Of a stretch of DNA of 64,000 bases, positions 35,606 to 44,171 are shown in pieces (position 1 is the first letter of the stretch; the number at the start of each line of letters is the position of its first letter). Position numbers and translations under genes: made by a program. This stretch comes from Bacteroidales bacterium (GTDB taxonomy: Bacteria; Bacteroidota; Bacteroidia; Bacteroidales; F082). The DNA is taken from the NCBI GenBank assembly GCA_017394865.1, contig JAFPWT010000011.1:1-64000 (forward strand), given 5' to 3'. The notes beneath the pieces were generated by a model. It did not search any database and had not been told where the DNA came from. It saw only the letters and a program-made list of their open reading frames with translations.

Positions 35606-36928
35606 TCACCATTGGAACAAATTCATCCCGAAAGTGAACTCGGCGTAGTCGATGACCACCTCGTGGACCTTCATGAAGGAACCTACGAACATATTGCGGT
35701 CCTCACCGAGGTAATACTTGAAACCTAAACGGCCATAGAAGGTCCGGTAACAAGGGGGAAGGTACATGTCTTCGAAGTTGCTCTCCGAAGACTCTGCCAG
35801 CCCCCATGTTTTTTTCTGGTCGGTGCCGTAATAGATGCCGTGCCAGAGGTAATAGGCACCGCCGAGGCAGAAGGCGAAACGATTGTAGTTGATCTCGAAC
35901 ATCGCCGAGGGGGCCAGATGCAGGCCGCGGGCAAAACTGTATTCCATCAACGGGATGGCGTCGTCGCCGGTGAAATAGGCATCGCCATCATTGAATCGCT
36001 GAACCGCTTTTTCGTACATACGCTTGGTCTCGCCGGTCCACCCAAAATCCAAAGCCACATCATAACTGAATTTAGGATGGAACTGTCGGTGGAGGCCCAA
36101 TTGGACTACGTCAGCGAAATAATAAGGACGTTCTGAGGGCATATCGGAAACCATGGTGCCATCGGGCATCTGGTAGCTGTTCATCCATTCGTTGGTTTGA
36201 AGCAAACCCACGGAGTTGGAGGCAAACAGCGAGGTGGTCTTCTGAAATGCAGGACGGGGTTGCTCTTTGGGGAGGAGTTGGGGCCTCCCATTGGGATGGT
36301 AACGTACCCCGGCGAGCCAGCTGAACACGTTGATGCCGCAGTTGGGCAGACGGAAGGCAGCATTCGACGAATGGGAAAATTGATAACGTAGCAACAGGTC
36401 CACATTATCTTCAATCATAAAGGTCGGACCGGCATCGATGGCCAGGTGAACGTTGACCACTGAGCCGATGAACTCGTCGCCGTGTTTGGTCCAGAATGAG
36501 AGACCGCCCATTAGGTCATAGTCGAACGACCAGTATTTGCCACGGTAAAAATGCCCGTTCATGAAGGCACCCGTCGAGATGCAGTCGCCTAGCGGACGCC
36601 ACATCTCGCATTCATTGCCGTTTTCGTTTCTATACTTATATTGAACGCTATCAACGTTATTCTTCTCAAAACGGAGAAAAGCCCCGTAAACTGGGTAGTT
36701 GAAGTCCTTCTCCCACTGCGCCCGACCGTCAGTCTGGCGAGCCACACGAAGGTCGAGACCGTATTGCGGAAGCACCTTCATGTAAGCATGATAGGGCTCA
36801 AAGGGAAAATAATTCCCGAGACGACCATCAACTTCCCAAATGTTGCGTGAATCCTTCCAGAGGTTGTTCTGGGAGAAAAGGAAAACAGGCGCTAATAAAA
36901 ACGCTAAAAACAAAAATGATTTCTTCAC
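35606..36928 (-). CDS. PagL-like acyloxyacyl hydrolase (lipid A deacylase type)
   Basis: A 440-residue exported protein. The signal peptide is MKKSFLFLAFLLAPVFLFSQ. The central motif YQFSHSSNAAFRLPNCGINV resembles the catalytic region of PagL and related lipid A 3-O-deacylases (His-Ser followed by N-A, then P-N-x-G-x-N). Beta-barrel strands with aromatic girdles surround it (GKYWSFDYDLMGGLSFW). The protein is larger than PagL (about 150 residues), with an extra C-terminal part. A role in trimming lipid A or other envelope lipids is inferred. Confidence 0.65.
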   Translation of the reverse strand: MKKSFLFLAFLLAPVFLFSQNNLWKDSRNIWEVDGRLGNYFPFEPYHAYMKVLPQYGLDLRVARQTDGRAQWEKDFNYPVYGAFLRFEKNNVDSVQYKYRNENGNECEMWRPLGDCISTGAFMNGHFYRGKYWSFDYDLMGGLSFWTKHGDEFIGSVVNVHLAIDAGPTFMIEDNVDLLLRYQFSHSSNAAFRLPNCGINVFSWLAGVRYHPNGRPQLLPKEQPRPAFQKTTSLFASNSVGLLQTNEWMNSYQMPDGTMVSDMPSERPYYFADVVQLGLHRQFHPKFSYDVALDFGWTGETKRMYEKAVQRFNDGDAYFTGDDAIPLMEYSFARGLHLAPSAMFEINYNRFAFCLGGAYYLWHGIYYGTDQKKTWGLAESSESNFEDMYLPPCYRTFYGRLGFKYYLGEDRNMFVGSFMKVHEVVIDYAEFTFGMNLFQW

Positions 36929-36945
36929 AACAATAAAATTAAATA

Positions 36946-36994
36946 CTCCTCACTCCTCACTCCTCACTTCTCACTTCTCACTTCTTACTCCACG
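36946..36994. repeat. 7-bp tandem repeat reaching into the cysS 3' end
   Basis: Consecutive heptamers read CTCCTCA three times, CTTCTCA twice, then CTTCTTA and CTCCACG. The array fills the gap between the PagL-like gene and cysS and supplies the cysS stop codon and last codons (WSKK). Confidence 0.8.
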
Positions 36995-38468
36995 TAGTTC
37001 CGTCCTTGCCGTCTTTTAAAACAATATCGTATTTGGCGAGCTCATCGCGGATGAGGTCGCTGGTGGCCCAGTCCTTGCGAGCGCGGGCTTCCTTGCGGAT
37101 GCCGATGATGGTCTGCATGAGGCCTTCCACCAAGTCGCCGTTGCCTTCGGAAGCATTGCTGTCCACAAGGCCGAGGATGTCGAAGATAAACTCGTTGAGG
37201 GTCTTGTTGAGCAGTTCCAGTTCCTTGGCGTTGATTTGTGCCTTTCCGTCCTTGATGGTGTTGACGATACGTACCAATTCAAAGAGATTGGCGATGACGA
37301 TGGGACTGTTGAAGTCGTCGTTCATGGCATCGTAGCAGGCGTCCACGGTCTTCTGAATGTCGAGGTCGGCAGCGCCTTCAGCGGCTTTCAGGCTTTGTGC
37401 TGTCTTCACGCCTTCCATCATGCGGTTGTAGCCCTTCTCAGCGGCTTGCAGCGCTTCGTTGCTGAAGTCCAAGGTGCTGCGGTAGTGAGCCTGCAGGATG
37501 AAAAAGCGGATAGTCATTGGGCTATAGGGCTGGGCGATCATCTCTTCGCCTTTGGCGTTGAGGTGGTGGCCGTTGAAGAACTCGTCGAGGGTGATGAAAT
37601 TGCCTAACGACTTGCCCATTTTCTGTCCACCGATAGTGATCATATTGTTATGCATCCAGTAGACGACGGGCTGTTTGCCGTTGGCCGCCATGCTCTGGGC
37701 GATCTCCGATTCGTGGTGCGGGAACATCAAGTCCATGCCGCCGCCGTGGATGTCGAAAGTCTCACCGAGGTATTTGCAGCCCATGGCCGAGCATTCCATA
37801 TGCCATCCCGGGAAGCCGTCGCTCCAAGGTGAGGGCCAGCGCATGATGTGCTTCGGCTCTGCTTTTTTCCACAAGGCAAAGTCGACAGGGTTGTGTTTTT
37901 CCTCCTGGCCACTCAGCTCACGAGTGGTGTTGAGCATCTCCTCGAAGTTGCGGCCCGAAAGGATGCCGTAGGGATGCTCCTTGTTATATTTCTCGATATC
38001 GAAATACACGCTGCCGTTTTCCACGTATGCGAAGCCGTTATCCAAGATTTTCTGCACCATGGCGATTTGCTCGATGATATGCCCTGAGGCATGTGGCTCG
38101 ATGGACGGGCGCAGCACGTTGAGCTTGTCCATGGCGGCATGGTAGCGGTTGGTATAGTATTGTGCCACCTCCATGGGCTCGAGGTTCTCGAGGCGAGCTT
38201 TCTTGGCGATTTTGTCCTCGCCATCGTCGGCATCATGCTCTAAGTGCCCCACGTCGGTGATGTTGCGTACGTAGCGCACCTTGTAACCGAGGTGTCTCAG
38301 ATATCTGAAAACCAAGTCGAAGGTAATGGCAGGACGGGCGTGGCCCAGATGGGCGTCGCCGTAGACAGTGGGACCGCACACGTACATGCCGACATGCGGG
38401 GTGTTTAAGGGTTTAAACGGTTGCTTGCAGCGTGAGAGGCTGTTATAGATGTATAAGGCGTTTTCCAT
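36978..38468 (-). CDS. cysS: Cysteinyl-tRNA synthetase
   Basis: A 496-residue class I synthetase. The HIGH-type motif lies in [20 protein letters not shown] (about residues 29-48) with a zinc-binding Cys, the second zinc region is [14 protein letters not shown], and the KMSKS-type loop is [12 protein letters not shown] (near 270). It charges tRNA-Cys. Length fits the family. A -7 box at 38488 drives it. The 3' end is formed by a heptamer repeat. Confidence 0.97.
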   Translation of the reverse strand: MENALYIYNSLSRCKQPFKPLNTPHVGMYVCGPTVYGDAHLGHARPAITFDLVFRYLRHLGYKVRYVRNITDVGHLEHDADDGEDKIAKKARLENLEPMEVAQYYTNRYHAAMDKLNVLRPSIEPHASGHIIEQIAMVQKILDNGFAYVENGSVYFDIEKYNKEHPYGILSGRNFEEMLNTTRELSGQEEKHNPVDFALWKKAEPKHIMRWPSPWSDGFPGWHMECSAMGCKYLGETFDIHGGGMDLMFPHHESEIAQSMAANGKQPVVYWMHNNMITIGGQKMGKSLGNFITLDEFFNGHHLNAKGEEMIAQPYSPMTIRFFILQAHYRSTLDFSNEALQAAEKGYNRMMEGVKTAQSLKAAEGAADLDIQKTVDACYDAMNDDFNSPIVIANLFELVRIVNTIKDGKAQINAKELELLNKTLNEFIFDILGLVDSNASEGNGDLVEGLMQTIIGIRKEARARKDWATSDLIRDELAKYDIVLKDGKDGTTWSKK

Positions 38469-38487
38469 TTTTTGAAAAAAATTTTTG

Positions 38488-38495
38488 CAAAAATA
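38488..38495 (-). promoter_or_regulatory. -7 box for cysS
   Basis: TATTTTTG on the minus strand, 20 bp before the cysS start. It is divergent from the plus-strand box at 38517. Confidence 0.55.
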
Positions 38496-38516
38496 CGAAT
38501 AAAAGATGAAAAACCA

Positions 38517-38524
38517 TATCTTTG
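38517..38524 (+). promoter_or_regulatory. -7 box for the small membrane gene at 38577
   Basis: TATCTTTG matches TAnnTTTG; about 45 bp of leader precede the ATG at 38577. Confidence 0.55.
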
Positions 38525-38576
38525 CATGGATTTAACCATTTAGAAGTTGCACCCGACACGTATTAGGGGTAAAAAA

Positions 38577-38825
38577 ATGAAAAGAAAGAATGGACTTGGA
38601 ATCGCTGGTTTTATTATTGGTCTTATTGGCTTGATTTTATCATGGATTCCGATCGTTAATCTCTGGGGTGTTATTTTGTGCGGCATAGCTTTCCTGCTTT
38701 CATTAATCGGCTTGTTCCTGAAGGGCAGGAAGAAGGGTATGGCTATCTTTGGTCTTATCTTCTCAATCGCTGGATTTATATTGTTCTATGCGGTCTACGC
38801 AGGTCTTGCGGCTGCAATGGGCTAA
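38577..38825 (+). CDS. Small DUF4190-like membrane protein
   Basis: An 82-residue protein with a basic N-terminus (MKRKNGLGIAGFIIGLIGLI) and three hydrophobic helices separated by a basic turn FLKGRKKG. The Gly-rich GLGIAGFIIGLIGL and KKGMAIFGLIFSIAG halves resemble the DUF4190 family of small membrane proteins of unknown function. The start at 38577 is the only ATG in frame and is preceded by an A run. It is a single-gene unit with its own promoter and a strong terminator. Confidence 0.7.
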   Translation: MKRKNGLGIAGFIIGLIGLILSWIPIVNLWGVILCGIAFLLSLIGLFLKGRKKGMAIFGLIFSIAGFILFYAVYAGLAAAMG

Positions 38826-38846
38826 TAATTTACACTTTTTGTGACA

Positions 38847-38876
38847 AGCACGGGCGGTTTCGTCCGTGCTTTTTTT
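38847..38876 (+). terminator. Rho-independent terminator after the 38577 gene
   Basis: AGCACGG (38847-38853) pairs with CCGTGCT (38864-38870) around a 10-base loop, followed by a run of seven T. Confidence 0.85.
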
Positions 38877-38932
38877 GTGTTTGCCGTGAGCAAAAAAAGA
38901 AGAAAACAAGAACAATGAATCAATCCTTTTCG

Positions 38933-38940
38933 TACCTTTG
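38933..38940 (+). promoter_or_regulatory. -7 box for kbl
   Basis: TACCTTTG matches TAnnTTTG, 33 bp before the kbl ATG at 38974. Confidence 0.6.
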
Positions 38941-38973
38941 CGGCCAAAGAAATCTTTTTAAAACATTTATACC

Positions 38974-40161
38974 ATGTACACTGATTTTCAAGAATATCTG
39001 AAAAAGGAATTGGCTCAGATCGAAGCCGATGGCCTCTACAAGCATGAACGCATCATTGAGAGCGCCCAGGGCGCTGAAATCATGGTTGGTGGCAAGGTTT
39101 GCCTCAACTTCTGCGCAAACAACTATCTCGGCCTCGCCGACAATCCGGAGCTGATCCAAGCCGCTAAGGAAGGCATGGACAATCGTGGCTACGGCATGGC
39201 CTCTGTGCGTTTCATCTGTGGCTGCCAGGACCTCCACAAGAAGTTGGAAGCCAAGATCGCTGAGTTCTTCGGCACTGAGGACACCATCCTCTACGCTGCT
39301 TGCTTCGATGCCAATGGCGGTGTGTTCGAGCCTCTGCTCGGCGCTGACGATGCCATCATCTCCGATGCCCTGAACCACGCTTCCATCATCGACGGTGTGC
39401 GTCTTTGCAAGGCCCAGCGTTTCCGCTATGCCAACGCCGATATGGCCGACCTCGAGAAACAGCTCCAAGATGCTCAGAATTGCCGCTTCCGCCTCGTCGT
39501 CACCGACGGTGTGTTCTCAATGGACGGCAATGTATGCCCCCTCGACAAGATCTATGAACTGGCCCAGAAATACAACGCCATGGTGATGGTCGACGAGAGC
39601 CACTCTGCTGGCGTGGTCGGCAAGACCGGTCGTGGTGTCACTGAGCATTTCAATCTCCGCGGAAAGATCGAGATCCTGACTGGTACCCTCGGTAAGGCCT
39701 TTGGCGGCGCCATGGGTGGCTTTACCACTGGTAAGAAGGAAATCATCGACATGCTGCGTCAGCGTAGCCGTCCGTACCTCTTCTCCAACTCGATGGCTCC
39801 TGGCCTCGTGGCCGCTGGCATCCGCATGTTCGAGATGATGAGCGAGACCAATGTGCTCCAAGACAAGCTCCACGCCAACACCGAATACTTCATCAAGAAG
39901 ATGACTGAAGCTGGCTTTGACTGCAAACCCTCACAATCCGCTATCTGCGCTGTGATGCTCTACGACGCCCCACTGTCGCAGAAGTTTGCCGCCAAACTGC
40001 AGGAAGAAGGCATCTTCGTCACCGGTTTCTACTATCCTGTGGTGCCGAAGGGACAAGCCCGTATCCGCGTGCAGGTGAGCGCTGCCCATGAGCGTGAGCA
40101 CCTCGACAAGTGCATCGCTGCTTTCGTGAAGATCGGTAAGGAACTTGGCATTCTTAAATAA
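38974..40161 (+). CDS. kbl: Glycine C-acetyltransferase (2-amino-3-ketobutyrate CoA ligase)
   Basis: A 395-residue PLP enzyme of the alpha-oxoamine synthase family. It cleaves 2-amino-3-ketobutyrate with CoA to glycine and acetyl-CoA, the second step of threonine breakdown. NFCANNYLGLADNPELIQAA is the N-terminal family motif, VDESHSAGVVGKTGRG holds the PLP-stacking region, and Lys241 in LTGTLGKAFGGA binds PLP. The threonine dehydrogenase gene lies 0.8 kb downstream on the same strand, supporting this role over related synthases such as serine palmitoyltransferase, which cannot be fully excluded. Confidence 0.9.
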   Translation: MYTDFQEYLKKELAQIEADGLYKHERIIESAQGAEIMVGGKVCLNFCANNYLGLADNPELIQAAKEGMDNRGYGMASVRFICGCQDLHKKLEAKIAEFFGTEDTILYAACFDANGGVFEPLLGADDAIISDALNHASIIDGVRLCKAQRFRYANADMADLEKQLQDAQNCRFRLVVTDGVFSMDGNVCPLDKIYELAQKYNAMVMVDESHSAGVVGKTGRGVTEHFNLRGKIEILTGTLGKAFGGAMGGFTTGKKEIIDMLRQRSRPYLFSNSMAPGLVAAGIRMFEMMSETNVLQDKLHANTEYFIKKMTEAGFDCKPSQSAICAVMLYDAPLSQKFAAKLQEEGIFVTGFYYPVVPKGQARIRVQVSAAHEREHLDKCIAAFVKIGKELGILK

Positions 40162-40224
40162 TTAAAATTTGAATTAGAATTTAGTTGGAGCGAGAGAAAC
40201 CTCTAAATTCTCAATTCTAAATAA

Positions 40225-40265
40225 AAATCGGCTGGCCTCGATGAGGCCAGCCGATTTCTTCTTTT
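40225..40265. terminator. Strong bidirectional terminator after kbl
   Basis: A 15-bp stem (40225-40239 with 40243-40257; core GGCTGGCCTC/GAGGCCAGCC) is followed by a T-rich tail on the plus strand and preceded by A-rich sequence, so it serves both kbl and the convergent lipoprotein gene. Just upstream, 40171-40219 forms a weaker imperfect inverted repeat (GAATTAGAATTTAG against CTAAATTCTCAATTC). Confidence 0.85.
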
Positions 40266-40278
40266 TGTCAGAAGGTTG

Positions 40279-40833
40279 TTATCTGTTGATGAATTCCCCT
40301 TTAGGAATATAAAGTTTAACGGAGAATGTGTCGTCATCCTTCAGGACTCCGTCAAGTGTGAGCTGGAATGCATCGTCGTTAAGAGTGATGGTCATCGAGC
40401 CACTCTTGAAGATGGAAGTGTTTTCAAAGTCGGTTCCATTGATGTGGCCTCCCCATTCGTCCGCGAAGTTAGCGTAGGAGCTGTTGTACAACCAATGTTT
40501 GTCAGGGCTGAAGAACTTGTTGGCGAACATCATGTAAGTCGGATCAGTGTTGTGACCTCCTGCTAAGTCGTATGTTTTGTTGAGGCCATCATCGCCTATT
40601 TCACATTCGAATGTGTAGTCGGGATGGGCTTGTTCGTTTTCCGTGGCCGTGTTGCATGTGATATAATACACTGTGCCTTGTTGTTCAACGCTTACATAAC
40701 CAATCACTTCGCGGGTGTCTCCGTTCCAAGTCAACTCGTTCTTTTGAACTATCGTTTCCTTATTACATGCGGTAAATAGCATGACTGCTGCTGCGAATAC
40801 AAATAAGAGCTTTGCTTTCATTTTTATTGTCAT
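40279..40833 (-). CDS. Putative lipoprotein of unknown function
   Basis: A 184-residue protein with a lipoprotein signal: a basic start, hydrophobic stretch and lipobox LFTAC with the acylated Cys near residue 23. The mature part is rich in Asn, Asp and Thr with short beta strands (GSMTITLNDDAFQLTLDGVL). I do not recognise a domain. It lies between kbl and tdh on the opposite strand. An internal Met at codon 5 is an alternative start. Confidence 0.75.
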   Translation of the reverse strand: MTIKMKAKLLFVFAAAVMLFTACNKETIVQKNELTWNGDTREVIGYVSVEQQGTVYYITCNTATENEQAHPDYTFECEIGDDGLNKTYDLAGGHNTDPTYMMFANKFFSPDKHWLYNSSYANFADEWGGHINGTDFENTSIFKSGSMTITLNDDAFQLTLDGVLKDDDTFSVKLYIPKGEFINR

Positions 40834-40881
40834 TTAAGGTTAATAATTAAGAAATCTGGATGCAATGATACAAATTTTATT

Positions 40882-40889
40882 TAAATTTG
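40882..40889 (+). promoter_or_regulatory. -7 box for tdh
   Basis: TAAATTTG matches TAnnTTTG, 39 bp before the ATG at 40929. A weaker box for the lipoprotein gene, TATCATTG, lies on the minus strand at 40863-40870. Confidence 0.5.
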
Positions 40890-40928
40890 CAAGCTTTTTA
40901 TTGAAGAATCATACAATAAGTACTAGAT

Positions 40929-41876
40929 ATGAAAAAGATATTGATTGTTGGTTCCGGCGGACAGATCGGAACAGAATTGGTGAAGAAGCTCCGTGCTACC
41001 TACGGCAACGAAAACGTAGTGGCCTCGGATCTTCGCCCTTTGACCGGTGAGATCGCTGAAAGCGGTCCTTTTGAAAGAGTCGACTCGACACAGATCATGC
41101 AGATCGTCGATGTGGTGAAACGCTACAACATCGATACCATCTATAACCTCGCCGCCATCCTTTCGGCCACGGCCGAGAAGAACCCTATGCTGGGTTGGAA
41201 CGTCGGCATCGGCTCATTGGTGAACTGCCTTGAGACGGCCCGTATCTTCAACTGCGCCGTCTTCACACCTTCATCCATCGGTGCTTTTGGCGCTTCAACG
41301 CCTCACGACAATACACCTCAGGATACCATCCAGCGTCCTAATACCATCTATGGTGTGACCAAGGTGACGGGTGAGCTGCTGAGCGACTATTACTTCACTC
41401 GCTTTGGTGTGGATACCCGTAGCGTCCGTTTCCCAGGCCTCATCAGTAACCTGACACTGCCTGGTGGCGGCACCACCGACTATGCCGTGGAGATCTACTA
41501 CGCTGCTGTGAAGGGCGAGAAGTTCTACTGCCCCATCAGCAAAGGCACCTACATGGATATGATGTACATGCCTGATGCTCTGGATGCCATGGTCGACATC
41601 ATGGAAGCCGATCCGACCAAGTTGGTACACCGCAACTCGTTCAACGTGACGGCCATGAGCTTCGACCCGGAGATCATCTACAACGCCATCAAGAAGTATT
41701 ATCCGAACTTTGAGATGGAGTACAAGTTCGACCCGATCCGTCAAGCCATTGCCGACAGCTGGCCGAACAAGATGGACGACAGCTGCGCCCGCGCCGAGTG
41801 GGGCTGGAATCCCAAGTACGATCTCGACAAGATGACGGTCGACATGATCGAAACGCTGAAAAAGAAGCTGCTGTAA
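40929..41876 (+). CDS. tdh: L-threonine 3-dehydrogenase, SDR type
   Basis: A 315-residue extended short-chain dehydrogenase. The NAD site is ILIVGSGGQIGTELV, the catalytic Tyr and Lys lie in NTIYGVTKVTGELL (near residues 141-145), and the family segment VRFPGLISNLTLPGGGTTDY marks the threonine dehydrogenase subgroup rather than sugar epimerases. It oxidises threonine to 2-amino-3-ketobutyrate, the substrate of Kbl encoded nearby. It has its own promoter and terminator. Confidence 0.9.
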   Translation: MKKILIVGSGGQIGTELVKKLRATYGNENVVASDLRPLTGEIAESGPFERVDSTQIMQIVDVVKRYNIDTIYNLAAILSATAEKNPMLGWNVGIGSLVNCLETARIFNCAVFTPSSIGAFGASTPHDNTPQDTIQRPNTIYGVTKVTGELLSDYYFTRFGVDTRSVRFPGLISNLTLPGGGTTDYAVEIYYAAVKGEKFYCPISKGTYMDMMYMPDALDAMVDIMEADPTKLVHRNSFNVTAMSFDPEIIYNAIKKYYPNFEMEYKFDPIRQAIADSWPNKMDDSCARAEWGWNPKYDLDKMTVDMIETLKKKLL

Positions 41877-41901
41877 TCAAGTAGTTTTCCATTTGTAAAA
41901 G

Positions 41902-41933
41902 AATAGCGGGGATGTTGAATCTCCGCTATTTTT
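41902..41933. terminator. Terminator between tdh and the convergent receptor gene
   Basis: AATAGCGG (41902-41909) pairs with CCGCTATT (41923-41930), extended by weak pairs, with a T-rich tail. It can serve both converging genes. Confidence 0.75.
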
Positions 41934-41960
41934 ATAATTGTTGGGAATGATAGAAATCAA

Positions 41961-44069
41961 TCACAATACCCTGTAAACCAACTCCAAACTCACATACCGG
42001 CTGTTCGCCTTATACGAGCTATAGGAGATGTAATAAGGGTTGAAGGTGTAGTTGTCCTCTTTGTTCCAGTTGAAGATGTCGTAGGCGTTCAGCAGCACCG
42101 AGAGGCGTTTGTCGAAGAAGTCGGCACGGAGACCGCAGTCGATGCCGTAGGCGGTCTGGCTGGTTGCGAAGAGGGTTTGGGTGGGGGAGTTGTAATAGGC
42201 TGTGGCGTGGACTTCGAGCTTGTCCCAAAGCTTCGCCCAGGTGCCGAGACGGAGGTTATAGGACCATAATTCACTGCGAATTACACTGTCTTGGGTCTTG
42301 TCGTACAAGGTCTCGATGTAGGAGTCGAATACATTGGCCTCAAGGCGGACGTTGAAGGTGGCACTGGGACGATAAGTGAGATTGAGTTCGCCACCGGCCT
42401 CATAATATTGGTTTAGGTTGACAGGCTTGGTATAGGGCACCACACGTCCGAAAAACGCGTCATAAGCAACATCGCTCACCTGGTTGATGGCATTAATGGA
42501 ATTGTTGAAATAGCCTTTCACATTTACCGAGCCGAGGTTTTCCCAATATTTCGACCACGAAAGCTCGAAAGCGTCGATTAATGTTGGCTTAAGCAAGGGG
42601 TTACCTGTTGTGAAACTCTCTTCTTCGTAGTTGATGCGCCGTGTGAAATAACGCATCCAAGGGTAGCTGGTCTTGCGGGTGTAGCCAAGGCTGAAGTTGT
42701 GCTGCGACTCGGTGCGGTAGGAGAGATGCAGCGAGGGCATCAGATGGGAAAAATGCATCACGGTGTCGTACTCGGGCGTGTCGAAGTAACGTGCCCATAA
42801 GAAGGTGGTCTCGTAACTCAGTCCCGGCTTGATAGTCAGCCGTCCAAAATGATGTTGCACCATGATGACTCCAGTCACAAAATCTCTGCTGAACTTGCGG
42901 TTTTCGGAGCGCATCCAGTCGGTGACGTAGCCGTCGGTGCCCAGAGTGTCATAGAGACCAACGTTGTTGTCGGGCTTAAAAGTGTTGGTCAAACTGATGT
43001 ATAGCTCGCCGTTTTTATGGTAGGGATAGGTGTATTCCAACTTTTCCTCGTTGCCGATGTCAACAAAATCATTGGTTTGTCGGATGTTGCGGTTTAAGAA
43101 AGACTGTTCCTTGAAAGTACGCACTTCTTTTGCTGTATTACCTCCAAAATCGTATTCCGAGTTGATTTGCAAGCCCAGTGTGTGGCCTGGCTGCTGGAAC
43201 CGGTGCTGCCAACTCATCCCCATTGAGCCATATGACATGGTTTGGCGGTTGTCGTTGAAGATGCTGTACTCGTATTCCCCGATTTCGTGGATGTATTCTT
43301 TCCTATAAGTGTTTGATAGGGAAGATTTGCTTTCGATATTCGGAATGATGTTGAAATACACCATGAAGTCGTTCTGATCATCGGGATGGTATTCTCCTTT
43401 GAGAAAGACTTCCATGCTGTAATACCGTGTCGTATCGTCGCTGTAGGAACGGATGTAGGTGGCGGTGTCCATCATCCCTCGCTCTTGGTCTACAAAGGAA
43501 TAGCTGTATTTGTCGGTGTGCTTTGTGGTGTTGGAATAGGTACCTTTCAGGTTGGCGGTGAAGGCAAATTTCTGGTTGCTCCAGATGTAGGAGATCCAAG
43601 GGGAGAGCTCGGGATGGGTGTTGGATTGAATGCCTATGCTGAGATGGCGTTCGGAGCTTGCTTCGCCGTTGGTGATGATGTTGATGACACCGGTGTCAGT
43701 CTCGGTGGTATAGCGTGCCGAGGGATTGGTCATCACTTCGATGCGTTCGATGTTTGCCGCGGTCACCTGCTGTAGATAGTTCTTTTGGCTTTCTTCGTCG
43801 AAATGGGAGGGCTTGCCATTAATGAAAATCTCCACTTGGCTCACGCCGCGAAGGGTGATGTTGCCTTCGGTGTCGACTTTCACGCCTGGCACGTTCTGGA
43901 GCGCGTCTGACACAGTGCCTTGTTGCCCCTTGGGGTCACGGCTGAGGTGGTACACCACCGTCTCGCCTTCGTTGACGAAGACGGGTCCTTGTCCTGGCTC
44001 CTGTGCGTTAAGCGGCAGGCTAAATAGCCATAACAGCAGGGCGATTAGGATATGGTGACGGCGGTTCAT
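41961..44069 (-). CDS. TonB-dependent receptor-like outer membrane protein
   Basis: A 702-residue outer membrane receptor. The start at 44069 gives a signal peptide MNRRHHILIALLLWLFSLPL ending near NAQ. A plug domain follows at once (SDALQNVPGVKVDTEGNITL, then INGKPSHFDEES and IERIEVMTNPSARY), with no N-terminal carboxypeptidase-like domain. The rest is a large beta barrel of the OMP_b-brl_3 type, ending SRYVSLELVYRVL with a terminal hydrophobic strand. The ligand is unknown. Its own -7 box lies at 44091. Confidence 0.88.
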   Translation of the reverse strand: MNRRHHILIALLLWLFSLPLNAQEPGQGPVFVNEGETVVYHLSRDPKGQQGTVSDALQNVPGVKVDTEGNITLRGVSQVEIFINGKPSHFDEESQKNYLQQVTAANIERIEVMTNPSARYTTETDTGVINIITNGEASSERHLSIGIQSNTHPELSPWISYIWSNQKFAFTANLKGTYSNTTKHTDKYSYSFVDQERGMMDTATYIRSYSDDTTRYYSMEVFLKGEYHPDDQNDFMVYFNIIPNIESKSSLSNTYRKEYIHEIGEYEYSIFNDNRQTMSYGSMGMSWQHRFQQPGHTLGLQINSEYDFGGNTAKEVRTFKEQSFLNRNIRQTNDFVDIGNEEKLEYTYPYHKNGELYISLTNTFKPDNNVGLYDTLGTDGYVTDWMRSENRKFSRDFVTGVIMVQHHFGRLTIKPGLSYETTFLWARYFDTPEYDTVMHFSHLMPSLHLSYRTESQHNFSLGYTRKTSYPWMRYFTRRINYEEESFTTGNPLLKPTLIDAFELSWSKYWENLGSVNVKGYFNNSINAINQVSDVAYDAFFGRVVPYTKPVNLNQYYEAGGELNLTYRPSATFNVRLEANVFDSYIETLYDKTQDSVIRSELWSYNLRLGTWAKLWDKLEVHATAYYNSPTQTLFATSQTAYGIDCGLRADFFDKRLSVLLNAYDIFNWNKEDNYTFNPYYISYSSYKANSRYVSLELVYRVL

Positions 44070-44090
44070 GTCGACTTGCTTTTGTTTTGG

Positions 44091-44098
44091 CAAATTTA
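44091..44098 (-). promoter_or_regulatory. -7 box for the receptor gene
   Basis: TAAATTTG on the minus strand, 22 bp before the start codon at 44069. Confidence 0.55.
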
Positions 44099-44141
44099 GT
44101 GAAAAAACGTCACGACCCGAATTCAATCGGAGAAAAATTCA

Positions 44142-44149
44142 TACCTTTG
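44142..44149 (+). promoter_or_regulatory. -7 box for the YitT-family gene
   Basis: TACCTTTG on the plus strand, 22 bp before the ATG at 44172; divergent from the box at 44091. Confidence 0.6.
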
Positions 44150-44171
44150 CCGCTTCAAAAAAATCAATCCT

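Noticed and set aside
36946-36994. CRISPR array
   Set aside because: The repeat unit is 7 bp with no spacers; no cas genes in the window.
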